DNA of 64,000 nucleotides from Echinarachnius parma (taxonomy: Eukaryota; Echinodermata; Echinoidea; Clypeasteroida; Echinarachniidae): contig JBAMJV010007142.1 in the NCBI GenBank assembly GCA_037951105.1, positions 1-64,000 of the forward strand, written 5' to 3'. The translations under genes were made by a program, and so were the position numbers. Numbering within the stretch: the first letter of the stretch is position 1; every line of letters starts with the position of its first letter. Under the pieces are notes generated by a model that worked only from the letters and a program-made list of their open reading frames with translations, was not told the DNA's origin and did no database searches. This document shows positions 53,094-64,000 of the stretch, one piece after another.

Positions 53094-54092
53094 TTAGCTG
53101 CCTATCTGTGTGAAATCGATAGAAGTACAACTTCAATATATGAACGCATTATTTAGCAACATGCTGAGAAAACATTTACAGTCATGGGAAACTGTTAAAA
53201 TAGTCATAGAAAACCTTGCATAATTATATGAGCTTGTTGAAGGTGTTCAGACCCATTAATCAGACGAGCGGTTACTGCGGTGCCATCTTGCGAACGCAGT
53301 GCGCACGGTGCGAAATACACCCAGCCATGTATACAGTGCTCGAAAACTAGCCTGGCGAACCATGAGCTACAGCATTTGGAAAAATGCCCTCTTCATACCC
53401 TCGTATGACAATCTTTAACATGCTGAACCCCGGGGCAGCTACTATTTCCCCGCATTTTATAGATGGTCATGTTCACGATGATGGAGATTTATGAAATGTT
53501 ATATGAAGGATATCAAACTCTCGTAAATCAGTGAATTTGATAGTATGTTAGGCATCCAGTCACCGGTGATACCATTAAGCTGGAGTTTACCTGGGCCCTA
53601 TATGCAAGAAACTTTGCTAGCTAGTCTCACACCTAGTCTATTTTGAACGTTAGGTGGATTAAATGTTGTTGTATTTTTAGTTGCCAACTATATTTATGGG
53701 TAAACTTTCATGACTTTGTAAGACGTATAACCTTAATTGTTTAAAATCGTGATGGCCCGCAGTTCTTGTATGGCGCCATTTGATTTATGTTTGAAACATT
53801 CAAAGTCGCCCGCGTCTGCACGTGTGGACTGAAAAGACCGCATTTTCAAGGTTGCATGTATTGCGTAGAACATGATGGAGGGAGCACCGGGCGCGCTCCA
53901 GGGGCGTGGAACAGCTGGGAAGAATGCGCAATCATCATACTATGGCCAGAGTCGTGTACATTTAAAATACAATTATTTTCGGGATTAATCTTCATGGTTT
54001 CAAATGAAGATTATATAATTACGTGCTATATGGCTACGTGAGTTGTACGCCAAAGATTTGTAAATTTTGAGTTGTCCACCACCCCTTATTAG
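53094..54092. other. no gene recognised
   Basis: The 84-codon frame at 53787 carries paired CTCG and CMYC cysteines but no known family pattern. Confidence 0.4.
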
Positions 54093-54843
54093 TCATTCAT
54101 TTAAACCATAGACATACTAGCATGGACAGTCATCGACTTTGAACACATTCATTCACCTGTAGAAAACAAAGATATCGCCATGGTACCGATGCTTGGTTAA
54201 TCCTTTTGATCGTATCATCGTCGCCGCCTTGACGAGTGAGGACAGTCAAGCTTTAAAAACAATTTTGATAAAACTTACATTTTCAGAAGAACTTGAGCAA
54301 GCCGGGTCTTTGAATTTACTTTTTATGAAAGAAAATGATATAATGATCATTTGGAACAAATATCCGTAACATAACAAGAAATATGATCACATTTCTAAAA
54401 ATGCACTACCCGTCAAAAACTTAATTTTCAAGGTTTCCGCATATTTCTCCAGAAAAATATTGACATGTAAATACAAATTGACTACGCTTCTTTCTGGTGA
54501 ATCGGACGTGGTAAGTGTGCGGGAGTTTGCGAAGGCACAATTTGATATTCCTTTTCCCCCAAAAATGTAACATTTATGATTTGCTGATCCCGAAACCTCA
54601 GACGTAGCATTCATGACTAAAAAAAGACATGCATCAGCCTAAAACACTCGGCGATAAGGAGAAATTACTCAGTCATGTCTTAGTGAGCTCATTGTCTGGG
54701 GAAATGCAAATAATTGTCCTTGCACCAGAAATTAGACAATAGCATTGAAAATAGCTCCTGTAATGCAGCGGCGACGATGATTGGGTCAAAGAGACAAGAT
54801 TCGATGATTGTCCATACTGGTATGTCTATGTCTAAACCAATGA
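54093..54843. mobile_element. element U, 751 bp with long imperfect inverted ends
   Basis: AAACCATAGACATACTAGCA and GGACAGTCATCGA, then ATCATCGTCGCCGC, are mirrored at the right by GCGGCGACGATGAT, TCGATGATTGTCC and TGGTATGTCTATGTCTAAAC. No coding sequence is recognised between. Confidence 0.72.
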
Positions 54844-55258
54844 GACATTTCTGTTAGATTAACACTGTAACGTAGTGCTGTTGCTCTTGATAATCTATGC
54901 AGAGATCTATGTAAGGTATATTAATATGGGTTAGAACAGTTGAGATAAGTCAGTTTCAACACATGTTTTACTACAGTAACTACACATAATTACGAAACGC
55001 ATCATAGGCATCGATATTGCGATTCGAACTGCAGGTGTGAATGTAGCTTAATTGGCTTGAAGTGTCTTTAATTTTGACTATGTTGGCCATGACTATTTCC
55101 TTCTTTTTTTTTGTGATGAACGTTAATGGTAAATAACTAAATACTCCCTCGTTAGAGAGGTTGGGAAGTCCTTGGGGGCATTTAGGCACCTGCGACTAAT
55201 TTGAATAGTATAAAGTCCGATAATTTGCCATGTGCGCCCTGTTTCTAGAACACTACAG
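54844..55258. other. no gene recognised
   Basis: Nothing supported. Confidence 0.4.
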
Positions 55259-55823
55259 TGCGTATTAAAAAAAACCGTTACACTTTTGAAAAATTTGTCA
55301 AAATTACATTTCAAAATATGTAGAAGATTTTTTTATGTCGATAGATGCCCAATAGTCTCATCTATCAAGTGCCACTAAAAACAAATTTTCGTTCACGCTT
55401 GGGCGAACACTAACTGTTTTTGTCCAGAGTGTGAAAAATGACTTGCGCCAAATTGAAAGAAGAGGGAAAATTAAACCAGCAGTCCGAATAAGTACTCCCA
55501 TTCAAACAAATTGCTCTTTGCCATAATTTTAATGAGATCATTGCTTTATGCCAGAAAATTCCTAAACTATCATAACATAATCCTAAATTTATGCAAAAAA
55601 ACAATTTGTTTGAATGGGAGATACTTATTCAGATTGGCGCAAGTCATTTTTCACACTCTGGACAAAACCGGTCAGTGCTCACCCAAGCGTGAACAAAAAT
55701 TTGTTTTGTTAGTGGCACTTGATAGAAGAGACTATCTATCAACATGAACAAATCTTCTATACATTTTGAAATGTAATTGTGACAAATTTTTCAAAAGTGT
55801 AACGTTTTTTTTTTTTATGCGCA
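55259..55823. mobile_element. fold-back element O, 565 bp, arms about 250 bases
   Basis: TGCGTATTAAAAAAAACCGT, CACTTTTGAAAAATTTGTCA, CCAGAGTGTGAAAAATGACT and CCCATTCAAACAAATTG are all repeated inverted, in mirrored order, at 55600-55823. Only about 60 bases in the centre are unpaired. Confidence 0.9.
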
Positions 55824-56274
55824 CGGTATATACATGTTATAGGGGTGCATTGAATACATTTTGTCTAGCTCAGGATCCGCGTTTTTTAACGCGTTTCAGG
55901 CGCATCTTTTTTTCAAGTAAAAACGTAGTAATATAGCCATAACTGATAACAGCCCTGAGAATTGATTCTGGACTACACAAAATGCGTTAAAATGCACCCT
56001 GCCCAAGTCACACATACACATTGGTATTTTTTAGAATGCAATGAAACAGGTCTATATAATTATTCGGTGGCAATCTCGTAGCGATTCCGTGGCAATACGT
56101 AGCGATACGTGACAATGCTTGGCAGAACTGGGTGTTCGTGCCACATATACGGGAAGACTGAGTTGATATCAATTACCATGTCGTGGCAGAATTTTGAAAA
56201 TTTGACAAGTTTGCTCTGCCTTCCCGTAAATGACCAGAACACAAGTACTGTCACGTGTTATCACGTATCGCCAC
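55824..56274. other. no gene; clustered CGTAGCGAT / CACGTATCGCCACG words
   Basis: 56070-56275 contains ATTCCGTGGCAATACGTAGC and, further on, TATCACGTATCGCCACGTAA, a loose inverted pair around GGGAAGACTGAGTTGATAT. It may be an old MITE. Confidence 0.4.
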
Positions 56275-56560
56275 GTAATAATAATAATATATAGCATTTA
56301 TAGAGCGCCGTGTATCTAGGTGCCCTATTCAGAGGCGCATTATTACCCTTGGTCATCAGGTACAGTTCAAACCCGCACAATTATCTTGTGCACCATCTCA
56401 ACTCCCAGGGGAGCATACTAACCCAAGCTGCCCAACGGGCGCTGAAGGCTAATTAACACCCGACCAAGTACCCATTTATACTCCTGGGTATTACCACGGC
56501 TAAGCATTCCACAAAATGTTATTACGTGGGTCTTACGGGAAGGCTTTTCGGGTATTATAT
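56275..56560 (-). mobile_element. SINE family Q, copy 1
   Basis: On the minus strand the body (GGGTGTTAATTAGCC, GTATGCTCCCCTGGGAG) leads to CGGCGCTCTATAAATGCTAT and an (ATT)n tail at 56275-56290. The 5' head is unclear. Confidence 0.6.
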
Positions 56561-57529
56561 CACTGGAACATTATGGTGCTAGGTTATTGCCTATAAAGGA
56601 GAGATATACACGTCACGACCCTTGACGCCCTTTTTCGTTTATTTTAAACACGAGTATATCGAAATTTATTGAAACGTGGAAAATACAATGTATTTCAATC
56701 AGTAATTTGGATGTATTGGTCATATTTAGACAGTGCTTATCTTTTTTTTAAATTATGTAATCCCCATGATGAATAACAAATTAAATCCGTTATCGTGGAT
56801 TGCCATCGCTCATCTTGGGAATATATAAAAAATTTACATCTTGATTGATATAACGAAAGTTCGAATTCGATTCCACCTTCAAAACCTCACTTCGAAAAAT
56901 ATAAATAAACAAAGTTTAAGAAGAGAACAAGCTAATGACAGATCGGGTTTATAGCTTTTTTTTCACTTTATATTGTTTTATTTAACTCAACTTTTATGAC
57001 GCCCCTGTCCTAAATCGAATCCTCATAGTTATTATCTTTCTCTATTAGAGTGACTCTGAGCATGCCGGTATATACTTACGGTATATATAGTTCTCCCTTT
57101 TTCTTCTTTTACAACCGAAATGAATAATAACTGTTATTGGGATATAAATATCATGGGTGATTTATTACACTAATCGATCATATTTTCGAAGAAAAAATGA
57201 GGTATGATTCATGGCAAGATAACACTGAACCACATTGATGCCATTCATCTCCCGAGTTGGAATAGAATAATTATTCGTTCGTGTTTCTGAGCTAAGGTAA
57301 TTATTATTACTATATACATACATAATCATTTCATTTTATTTATATTCAAGAAACAACTTATCAGCTGTGAGTAACATTCGGGCAAGGGGCTAACTATCCA
57401 ACGTATTTATAAAAACCTACGGTTACTATAAAGATACTGTACTCGGCAGTTGTTTACCAATTCACATTTATTTTACGCCTTGGCATGCATGTGCGTCGGT
57501 GTGTGCACAGTGTGAAGATGAGTCTAGGT
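56561..57529. other. no gene recognised
   Basis: AT-rich, no frame or repeat supported. Confidence 0.4.
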
Positions 57530-59290
57530 TGTAATGAATATCTCTTGTGGCCTAACAGAGAAAAAAAACACCGTGATTATCCAGACTGATACTCGCAATT
57601 CACTTCTAAAAAGCTTGACAGTTTCATCGCTCTGAGAATCGGTTATATACCCTAGGTATGTGGTCTTGGTGTTAAAGCTGTTGGCATCTGATTATTAGAA
57701 GACAGCGAAGCCAATGGAAGCGGAGATCCCTTGTGGCCTGCCAGAGTAAAACAATCGTCCACAACAGAAACAAGTCACGTCAAAAATATTTGCTGACTCT
57801 ATATGGGAAACCTTCAGCTTCCCTGGTTATCATGGTTATGTGGGAGATGGTGTGAACGCTTTGTGAATACGATTCTTGGATGAAGATGCGGTTTGGCATA
57901 TACGGCTCTGGGTATAGTAAGTACGAGACCCCAACGATGCACACCATTATTGCAACATTATTGCTTATAAGTGATAACCAAACTTCCAACTATATCATGT
58001 ATATGTTCACCTGGGTCTGTGTGTATGTAGGTAGGTCTGTGGGTTCGTGTAAGCGCTGTGAGAATTCTAACGGGGATCTCTTGCCGCCTGCCATAGTAGA
58101 GCGAAAACCGATTGTCCAAACAGATGCTCAAAATGTCACGTCTGAAATGCTTGAGAATATCTCGACTCTCTGAGAAACCCGTAGTTGCCATGGGTATGTG
58201 TTGGTCGGTGAAGACATGGTGTGAAAGTTCATTCTAGGATGTAGTGGGTTATACCAGAGTAAGGAATCTCGATTGTCCAAACAAATAGAATTCACAAGTC
58301 ACGTCTGAAATTCTTGAAAATATCATGATTCTCTGAGAAATTTTACGTTGCACTGGGTGTGTGTGTGTCGGTGGATGGAGTACATAGGCGTAGGAGGCGG
58401 GGGCTGGGGGTTGCAGCCCCCTGGAGTTTTGAAATGGCCATATTTGGGCAAAACGCACCTGAAATTCGGGCAAAATCATGTCATTTTTCGGGCAAAATCA
58501 GGTCATATTCTGGCGAAATCATTTCATATTCGGGCAAAATCATGTCATATTTGGGCAATATGTCATGTTTTTTTCGGGCAAAATCGTGTTATTTTGGACT
58601 AATCAATTGGAAACATGTCATTTTCGGGTATCAAAGAGGCAAGCCCCCCCCCCCCCCCCCCCTTAAAAGAACGTGCCCTTATGCCCATGATGGAGTGGGT
58701 ACCTCTTGCGGCTTGCCAGAGTTATAAAGATACCTCGATTGTCTAAAAGAGATACAAGTCTCGACATGGTAGATAATACATATCGATAATCTCTGAGAAA
58801 CCCTAGATTGCCCTGGATATGTGGGTCAGTGTGAACGTTGATCTAAAATGAAGCTGGAATATCTCGCGGTTTGCCAAAGCAAGATACGTCGATAACATCT
58901 CGCCTATATCTGAGAACCCCTTGATTTACCTGGTCATTTGGGACGGTGTGGAGTGTGGACCCCAAGTGGGTGGACGTGATTGTCAGGAAAAAAGTATGAA
59001 ACATTCTTGGACCACGCAGATTAGTTTAATTAGTGTTATTACCATAAACCTCTTGATTGCCCTACGTCTTTGGTTCGGTGTTAACGTTGTGTGATTCTCA
59101 CGGCTTAACTTTTGGCTACATCAGATTCGTGTAATTACTAAATCCTCTCTGTCGCCCTGATGGGTATGTGGTTCGGTGTGGACAATGTTTGATTAGGATT
59201 CTCATAAGGTAGCAGGTTCCTCTTGTGGCTTGCCAAAGGCCTTGATGGTGGGTGACCGTCAAGGACCATGTCTGGCTGAATAACATATGC
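57530..59290 (+). repeat. decayed tandem array, about 170-bp units
   Basis: A common unit runs ATCTCTTGTGGCCTGCCAGA, GATTGTCCAAACAGA, AAGTCACGTCTGAAAT, CTTGAGAATATC, CTCTGAGAAACCC, TTGCCCTGGGTATGTGG, CGGTGTGAACGTTGTGTGA. The CTCTGAGAAACCC-type anchor recurs near 57630, 57800, 58163, 58331, 58790, 58909, 59046 and 59140. The spacing is about 170 bases at first and 100-140 later, allowing for the insertion at 58382. Copies are strongly diverged. Confidence 0.8.
58382..58688. mobile_element. hAT-like MITE family R inserted in the tandem array
   Basis: ACATAGGCGTAGG to CTTATGCCCAT, flanked by an exact 8-base duplication GATGGAGT (58374-58381 and 58689-58696). The interior is a minisatellite of about 22 bases, TCGGGCAAAATCATGTCATA, with about eight units. 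Frames with FGQNHVI-like repeats arise from it. Confidence 0.88.
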
Positions 59291-59799
59291 GACGTATCAT
59301 CCCAAGACACTGTCAACAGCAACTATACTGTAAACATTATTAACCAATACCACACCACAAGAAAATAATGAAGCTCCACGCGCAGTATCCATACATTGGT
59401 GCACATCGTCTACATGCACTGTAAAGATTAATCCGCAACAGTTTCATTGCCGTTGAACGCGTGTGGACACTCTGACCTAGTTCTATTGTTGAAATAATGA
59501 TGTTAGTGGAACGCATTTGATTAACATCCAAATGCAGATCTAGGTATATTATTTAGTTTGATAATTGGAATGATCATTAACTTGTATTAAAGGCAAATTA
59601 ATACCAGAAGTGGGAAACGCCCCACACACAAAAAATGAAATGTACGCTCTTATTACCAATCATGTGAAAGAATATATGTTTTTACCAATACGGGATGATA
59701 CAAATTTGGCCTGGAAACCGCCTACTAATTGATATAACTGGTAAATTATAAAAACTCATTTACTGTAAATTGATATCGCCGACGGTTGTATGTTGATGC
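59291..59799. other. no gene recognised
   Basis: No frame or repeat supported. Confidence 0.4.
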
Positions 59800-60120
59800 A
59801 CCCTCGTGTGCTGCGTGCTTATCCTATGGCAAATGCGGCAAATGGTATCACACGAGCGTATCGCACGAACGAGCGTATAATAGATGTGGCCAGCGTAGAC
59901 GGGTCAAACTGACGGTGAATTTAGGCTCAATGTCAGCGGCTTTCATAAACGTTTTAACTGAAATTTCTGCATTTAACGATACTAAGGTGCGGATATTTTT
60001 CCACACACGCCCCTTTTTATGCTATTTCAACAATACTAATCAATTAGTTTGGCCAATAAAGTTATTTCCGATAATTTTCCCAAAACGAGCATTTGGCTTT
60101 AATGATTTTAGCCAGATGGC
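59800..60120. repeat. degenerate interspersed repeat S, copy 2
   Basis: AATCAATTAGTTTGGCCAAT and the following GATAATTTTCCCAAAACGAG match 36160-36220. The upstream CG-containing part (59800-59940) is only loosely similar to 35990-36070. Confidence 0.45.
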
Positions 60121-62157
60121 AAATAAATCAGATTAGTAATCAACTATCAACTCCTTACTTTACATGAGTAATGTATCTATATTGTTATGGTAGTAGTGTT
60201 ACGACCTTGCTGCGTTTCATTCAAGATGATATGATTGAAACTGGATAATCATAATTATGTGCCATAATATACTCCAAATTATATCAAATCAATATCAGAA
60301 ACTCTTAAACATTATAGTACAGTATCTATGTGGCTGAAGCAGCGTACATATCAAATATCCATCGATCTTGCTGCATTTGTATTCAAGATTTACTATAAAT
60401 TTGTGACGGTTGTTGCTTTCATAATAATTCGTATATAAAACCAGTTTTAGAAGTTGTTCTGGATGTTAAAGAAGTTTATGCAAACTTAAGAAATAAATCT
60501 AAAATATCTAGATCACGCTTTCAATGAACAAAGTATTAGGAAGATCCATGAAAAAAACTTTTCCGAGGAATAAAACATATTTTAAGTTTCTAAACAATAT
60601 TTACGCCCAAAACATGAAAAGGGACCCATTATCCGACAGATTTGTCTTCAAAATGTGTAGGCCAAATACAATAACGCCTCGAGATAAACACGCATCCCAC
60701 TTCATCATGCTCTTTGTTCTACCAAATGGCGGTTTCATGAATACCATTACCGCCAATAATCTTCATGTGATATACCCTGGGCGAAAAGCGTATTTTATGA
60801 CTACTTTGATTCCGCAATGAGGAATTATTGATTATGTGCCTAGATTGTATTCTTCACACGCCGGTCTTTTATTTGATCGTCATTTTACTATTCACCACAA
60901 CTCATATACCCGATCGGGTGTTTGAGCAAAAGGATTGGTTTACGCCAAAAGGCGTCATGTCCATTTTATAGATCAAATTGCGCATTCTTTGCCTGAGTTT
61001 GAACAAAAGGATATTATAGGATATTGAAAAAAGAATAATCATTTTCATTTTGCATTTTATTACGTAAATATGGGCGTTTAGCTAGCTACATTATACATCA
61101 CACTGTTCACTCAACCTCTGTATAAATTTGATTTGGCGCCTTTTGGAATTCAACTCTTTAAATGTTGAAGTATTAAAAGGACGAGGATATGAGGCTACAA
61201 ATGGTGTGATCATCACACTAGTCTGAGCAACCTTCCCATTTATCTCCCTGAATAGAGCCAACAAGAGTACAATAATGATGATAGTCATCATAACGTTTTG
61301 TATTGCTTGGTAATAGAGGGGATTTATCAAGTAATATTTGGTTTCAGTTGCTCAACCGCCTGCCTGGGCAAGGGACGCCGACAGCCACCACATTAATAAA
61401 CATCTCTCCTCCTAAAACATGCACGTAAAGCGCGAACATTAACATATATTTGGTACATGTTACATCCAATTTTCGTACGCAGACGGTTAAGCTACGAGAT
61501 ATATTAATATGGTTATCATCGGAAAGCCTAACGAATCCTACAGACGAGCAGAAATCCTACCATGTCCAATTACATGTATCGATTTCCCTTTGCCCCATTA
61601 ACTATGCCCTCGCTTCTGCATCCCAAAACGTTTGAATAATGCATGTTTGGTAATGGAGTTATCTCCATGACGCTGGATATTATTGCCTATCACACACAAT
61701 CAAGGATAAGACTGTTCAAAACATACATCTATAGGTATGTACTTGGTTGGATTGATTTTAATGATTGTTCTGGTATTATGAGTTCATGGAAAGTGTAACA
61801 ATGTACTATAGGTTACCTAATTAAAGTTTAAAGAGAAGTATAAATACACTGCAGATGCATTAAATAGCACGAATGTCATGCAATCACTGTATGCTGGAAT
61901 GGCTCAGCCTTGTCATTTATTACCTCTGCCAAGGAGGTTATGTTTTTGGTCCCGTGTGTTCGTGTGTTCGTGCAGCATGCAGGGAGATTGAAGTTAGCCA
62001 ATCAAAATTCGAGCGTTGGCGGAGGTATGCACTCCGTGAGTGCACTCTGTCTAGTTATCAATGTTATCATCAAGTTTGATTGGATGTGTAATTCAAATTA
62101 TTAGTTTCTATCTCTTAATCCCCTTGACTCCTGATCTCAAATCACCTTTCAGTTAAG
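60121..62157. other. no gene; family F end fragment near 61127
   Basis: A 98-codon + strand frame at 60524-60820 is rich in Lys, Asn and Phe and has no motif I recognise. TTTGGCGCCTTTTGGAATTC near 61132-61151 is a family F right end. Confidence 0.4.
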
Positions 62158-62315
62158 AGGGGTGTTGCACAAAGACTTGACGTTAAGTTGTGATTAATCG
62201 CAAGTCAGAACATGTGACTTAATGCGGAAATCTGATTGGTTCATAATCTATTTTCTGAATCGCAATTAATTGCAACTTTACAACTGATTGTAACTCTTCC
62301 TGCAACGGGGCCCTG
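62158..62315. mobile_element. MITE family G, copy 1
   Basis: GGGGTGTTGCACAAAG to TGCAACGGGGCCCTGA with AATCTGATTGGTTCATAAT and TGATTGTAACTC inside, as in the copies at 31628 and 51761. Confidence 0.7.
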
Positions 62316-62386
62316 ATCTTCGATATCGACTTACAATTAAACAGAAACTAAGGTACAATAACCCATGTTCGCGTGCATCATGTGTA

Positions 62387-62665
62387 TCAGGGGCGGATCT
62401 AGCTTTTTGCTAAGGGGGGGTTTGACCCAGTGACGATGCGGAGCATCGTCCACGAGCCGCGAAGCGGCGATTTTGTGTGTGCTATTTTGAACCCCCGTAA
62501 GTGATGTCTTTTTGCTAAGGGGGGGTTTGACCCAATGACGATGCGAAACATCGTCAACGAGCCGCGAAACGGCGATTTTTGTTTTGCTACAGCCCAAGGG
62601 GGGGGGGGGGTTTAAACCCCCTAAACCCCCCCCCCCCCCCCCCCCCCCCCGTAGATCCGCCACTG
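62387..62665. mobile_element. hAT-like MITE family I, copy 2
   Basis: CAGGGGCGGATCTA to TAGATCCGCCACTG, flanked by TGTAT on both sides. Two GCTAAGGGGGGGTTTGACCC units and the GACGATGCGGAGCATCGTC hairpin are present, with G and C runs at the right. Confidence 0.85.
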
Positions 62666-63875
62666 TGTATTGTCGCATCTATCATGTCTAAATAGTATAT
62701 TGAAATTGTGTTTTGAATTAGCATGTCCCCTACTCGATTTTGCAATCCCCATAATTACTATAGTTCATACAGGGCCCACCAGGTACGATGCAGCAGGCAG
62801 TGGCTTACCGCTGCCACCTGATCTTCAATTCTCAGGTCGTTCATGAAGATGGTTTCCCCCTTTTTGTTTGAAGAATTCTTCTTGAGATTGGGATATCACG
62901 TTGTTATCGCCGTTGTTTCGTTTCGATTCCCGTTGTCTTTGATCTAGTAACCCGATGATATGTCAATACTCAATCGCCTCATGTAACGAGTCTTTTTCCT
63001 GCTACATACTTTATGGATCTTCACAATATTTCCGTGTCGAGCGAATGATTCTAGAACGAGCCTTAACGCGCCCGAGGCTGAATAGTGTAGTACGTGATTT
63101 CTGTGCTTGAGCAGTTTGAAAGCAACTTTTGTTTGCGCTGATTTCCTTCAAGCAAAATCGATACTTGACGTATATACATATTCTTTCTTGTTAGTAGCTC
63201 TCAATGTGTTCGAATTCGAATAGAAACAATGACAAGTTAGGTCGTTTCCGTGCCTGCTTCGAGTTAAAAAATAAAACGCAAAACTTTATCAAAATCCCAA
63301 CAAACGTTTACACACAAGATCTAGCCTAAGGGGATATTAACATTTGCCCACCCCCCCCCCCCCCCCCCCTCCCCCCCATAAATATGATGTCTGTTTCTGT
63401 TACAGCGATAAACACATTTCGTTCCAGAAAATCTTATATTCCTCTTTCCACATTATAAGCATATTATGTTATTTTCTGGTCGCATGTACCCATTCGAAAT
63501 CTCTGTTAAACATTCACTGTGTATTGTTATATTGATTGAATTTTGTCTGTTTGGATAATAAAACATCAAACTCAAACATTAGGCCGATTTAATGTTACTT
63601 AAACATTATAATCCTTCTAACGCGAGTCCTTTGCGAGGTATTTCCCAAAATAACTAATAACAAACATAATAATTCTGTATTGTAGTAATCGTAAACGATA
63701 CACCTACAATATAACCTAATTATTCTAAGTAAGGCGTGACAACGTTACTTGTTTTCGGTTTATTTCCCAGGTCCTGTAATCATTATAAACCCCACTAAAC
63801 TAGTTTCAACCTCGTTCGGTCTATTATTTTTAGGGATGCTATAGGGCTAATAAGGAAGCAGCATATATGTTTCTT
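62666..63875. other. no gene; poly-C run at about 63351-63377
   Basis: No supported frame. Confidence 0.4.
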
Positions 63876-64000
63876 AAGCCCTCCGCACACAGAGCCGACT
63901 CGACCCGATCCGACTGGTTTTTCAGTCAGGCTAGAGTCGGTTTCGCTCAGTCGTAGCCGATTCAACATGTTGAATCGGCCTCGAATGATCTCCGACTGGC
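63876..64000. mobile_element. left part of a G/C-end element running off the window
   Basis: AAGCCCTCCGCACACAGAGC is followed by several GAGTCGG / CCGACT words in both orientations (GATCCGACTGG, TAGAGTCGG, GTTGAATCGGC). It resembles the start of a PIF/Harbinger-type MITE, but the other end is not visible. Confidence 0.4.

Noticed and set aside
58440-58640. CRISPR-like or protein-repeat array (22-base units)
   Set aside because: The units are contiguous without spacers, lie inside a transposable element in an animal genome, and the FGQNHVI repeats are a translation of the minisatellite.
60524-60820. 98-codon plus-strand frame as a gene
   Set aside because: Composition follows the AT-rich background, with no recognised motif and no splice or polyadenylation context.

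Overview
This is nuclear DNA of an animal, most likely a marine invertebrate. The evidence is a calmodulin gene split by GT-AG introns (the first directly after the ATG), tRNA-derived SINEs, an RTE-type LINE and a very high load of short inverted-repeat DNA elements and microsatellites. The base composition is AT-rich by eye, broken by pure G/C runs. I cannot fix the phylum; an echinoderm or another deuterostome fits but is a guess.

Only two host protein genes are convincing. Calmodulin (5743-11942, + strand) has six coding exons of 3, 31, 144, 127, 116 and 29 bases. They join to exactly 450 bases: 149 residues, four complete EF-hands and a TGA stop. A polyadenylation signal lies at 12668. 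At 24674-25026 (+ strand) lies the first coding exon of a secreted or membrane protein, with a signal peptide, a Val-Gly repeat and a cysteine-rich N-terminal cap of leucine-rich repeats. It ends in a GTAAGT donor and I found no later exon, so much of the right-hand 39 kb may be its intron or may be intergenic.

Nearly everything else that can be named is repetitive. The dominant class is non-autonomous elements flanked by TTAA with AGGG...CCCT ends: family A (about 550 bp, 11 copies), B (about 370-400 bp, 5 copies), C (about 400 bp, 3 copies), D (632 bp) and probably T. Several sit end to end and share one TTAA. A second class has hAT-like G/C-rich ends of the CAGGGGC, CATGGGCGTAG or GTGGCGTAGC type (families I, J, K, L, R), carries poly-G/C runs, and in two clear cases has 8-bp target duplications. 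Further single or low-copy elements have ends of their own (E, F, G, H, M, O, P, U, V, Y). There are fold-back elements (13523-14503; 38276-39582; 55259-55823), two SINE families whose tails or promoter boxes run into long microsatellites, a truncated RTE LINE (46905-48125) and a second LINE 3' end (50207-50735).

Region by region: 1-5.4 kb holds scattered elements upstream of calmodulin. 5.7-12.7 kb is calmodulin with element-filled introns. 12.8-23.9 kb is dense MITE country with one SINE. 24.3-25.0 kb is the LRR gene start. 26-46 kb is mixed MITEs, minisatellites and fold-backs. 46-51 kb holds the LINE remnants and microsatellites. 51-57 kb has further MITEs. 57.5-59.3 kb is a decayed tandem array of about 170-bp units interrupted by a hAT-like insertion. 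59-64 kb is sparse. I saw no retrovirus-like or Polinton-like element, no CRISPR array, no rRNA and no intact tRNA gene. Percent identities and copy boundaries were judged by eye.
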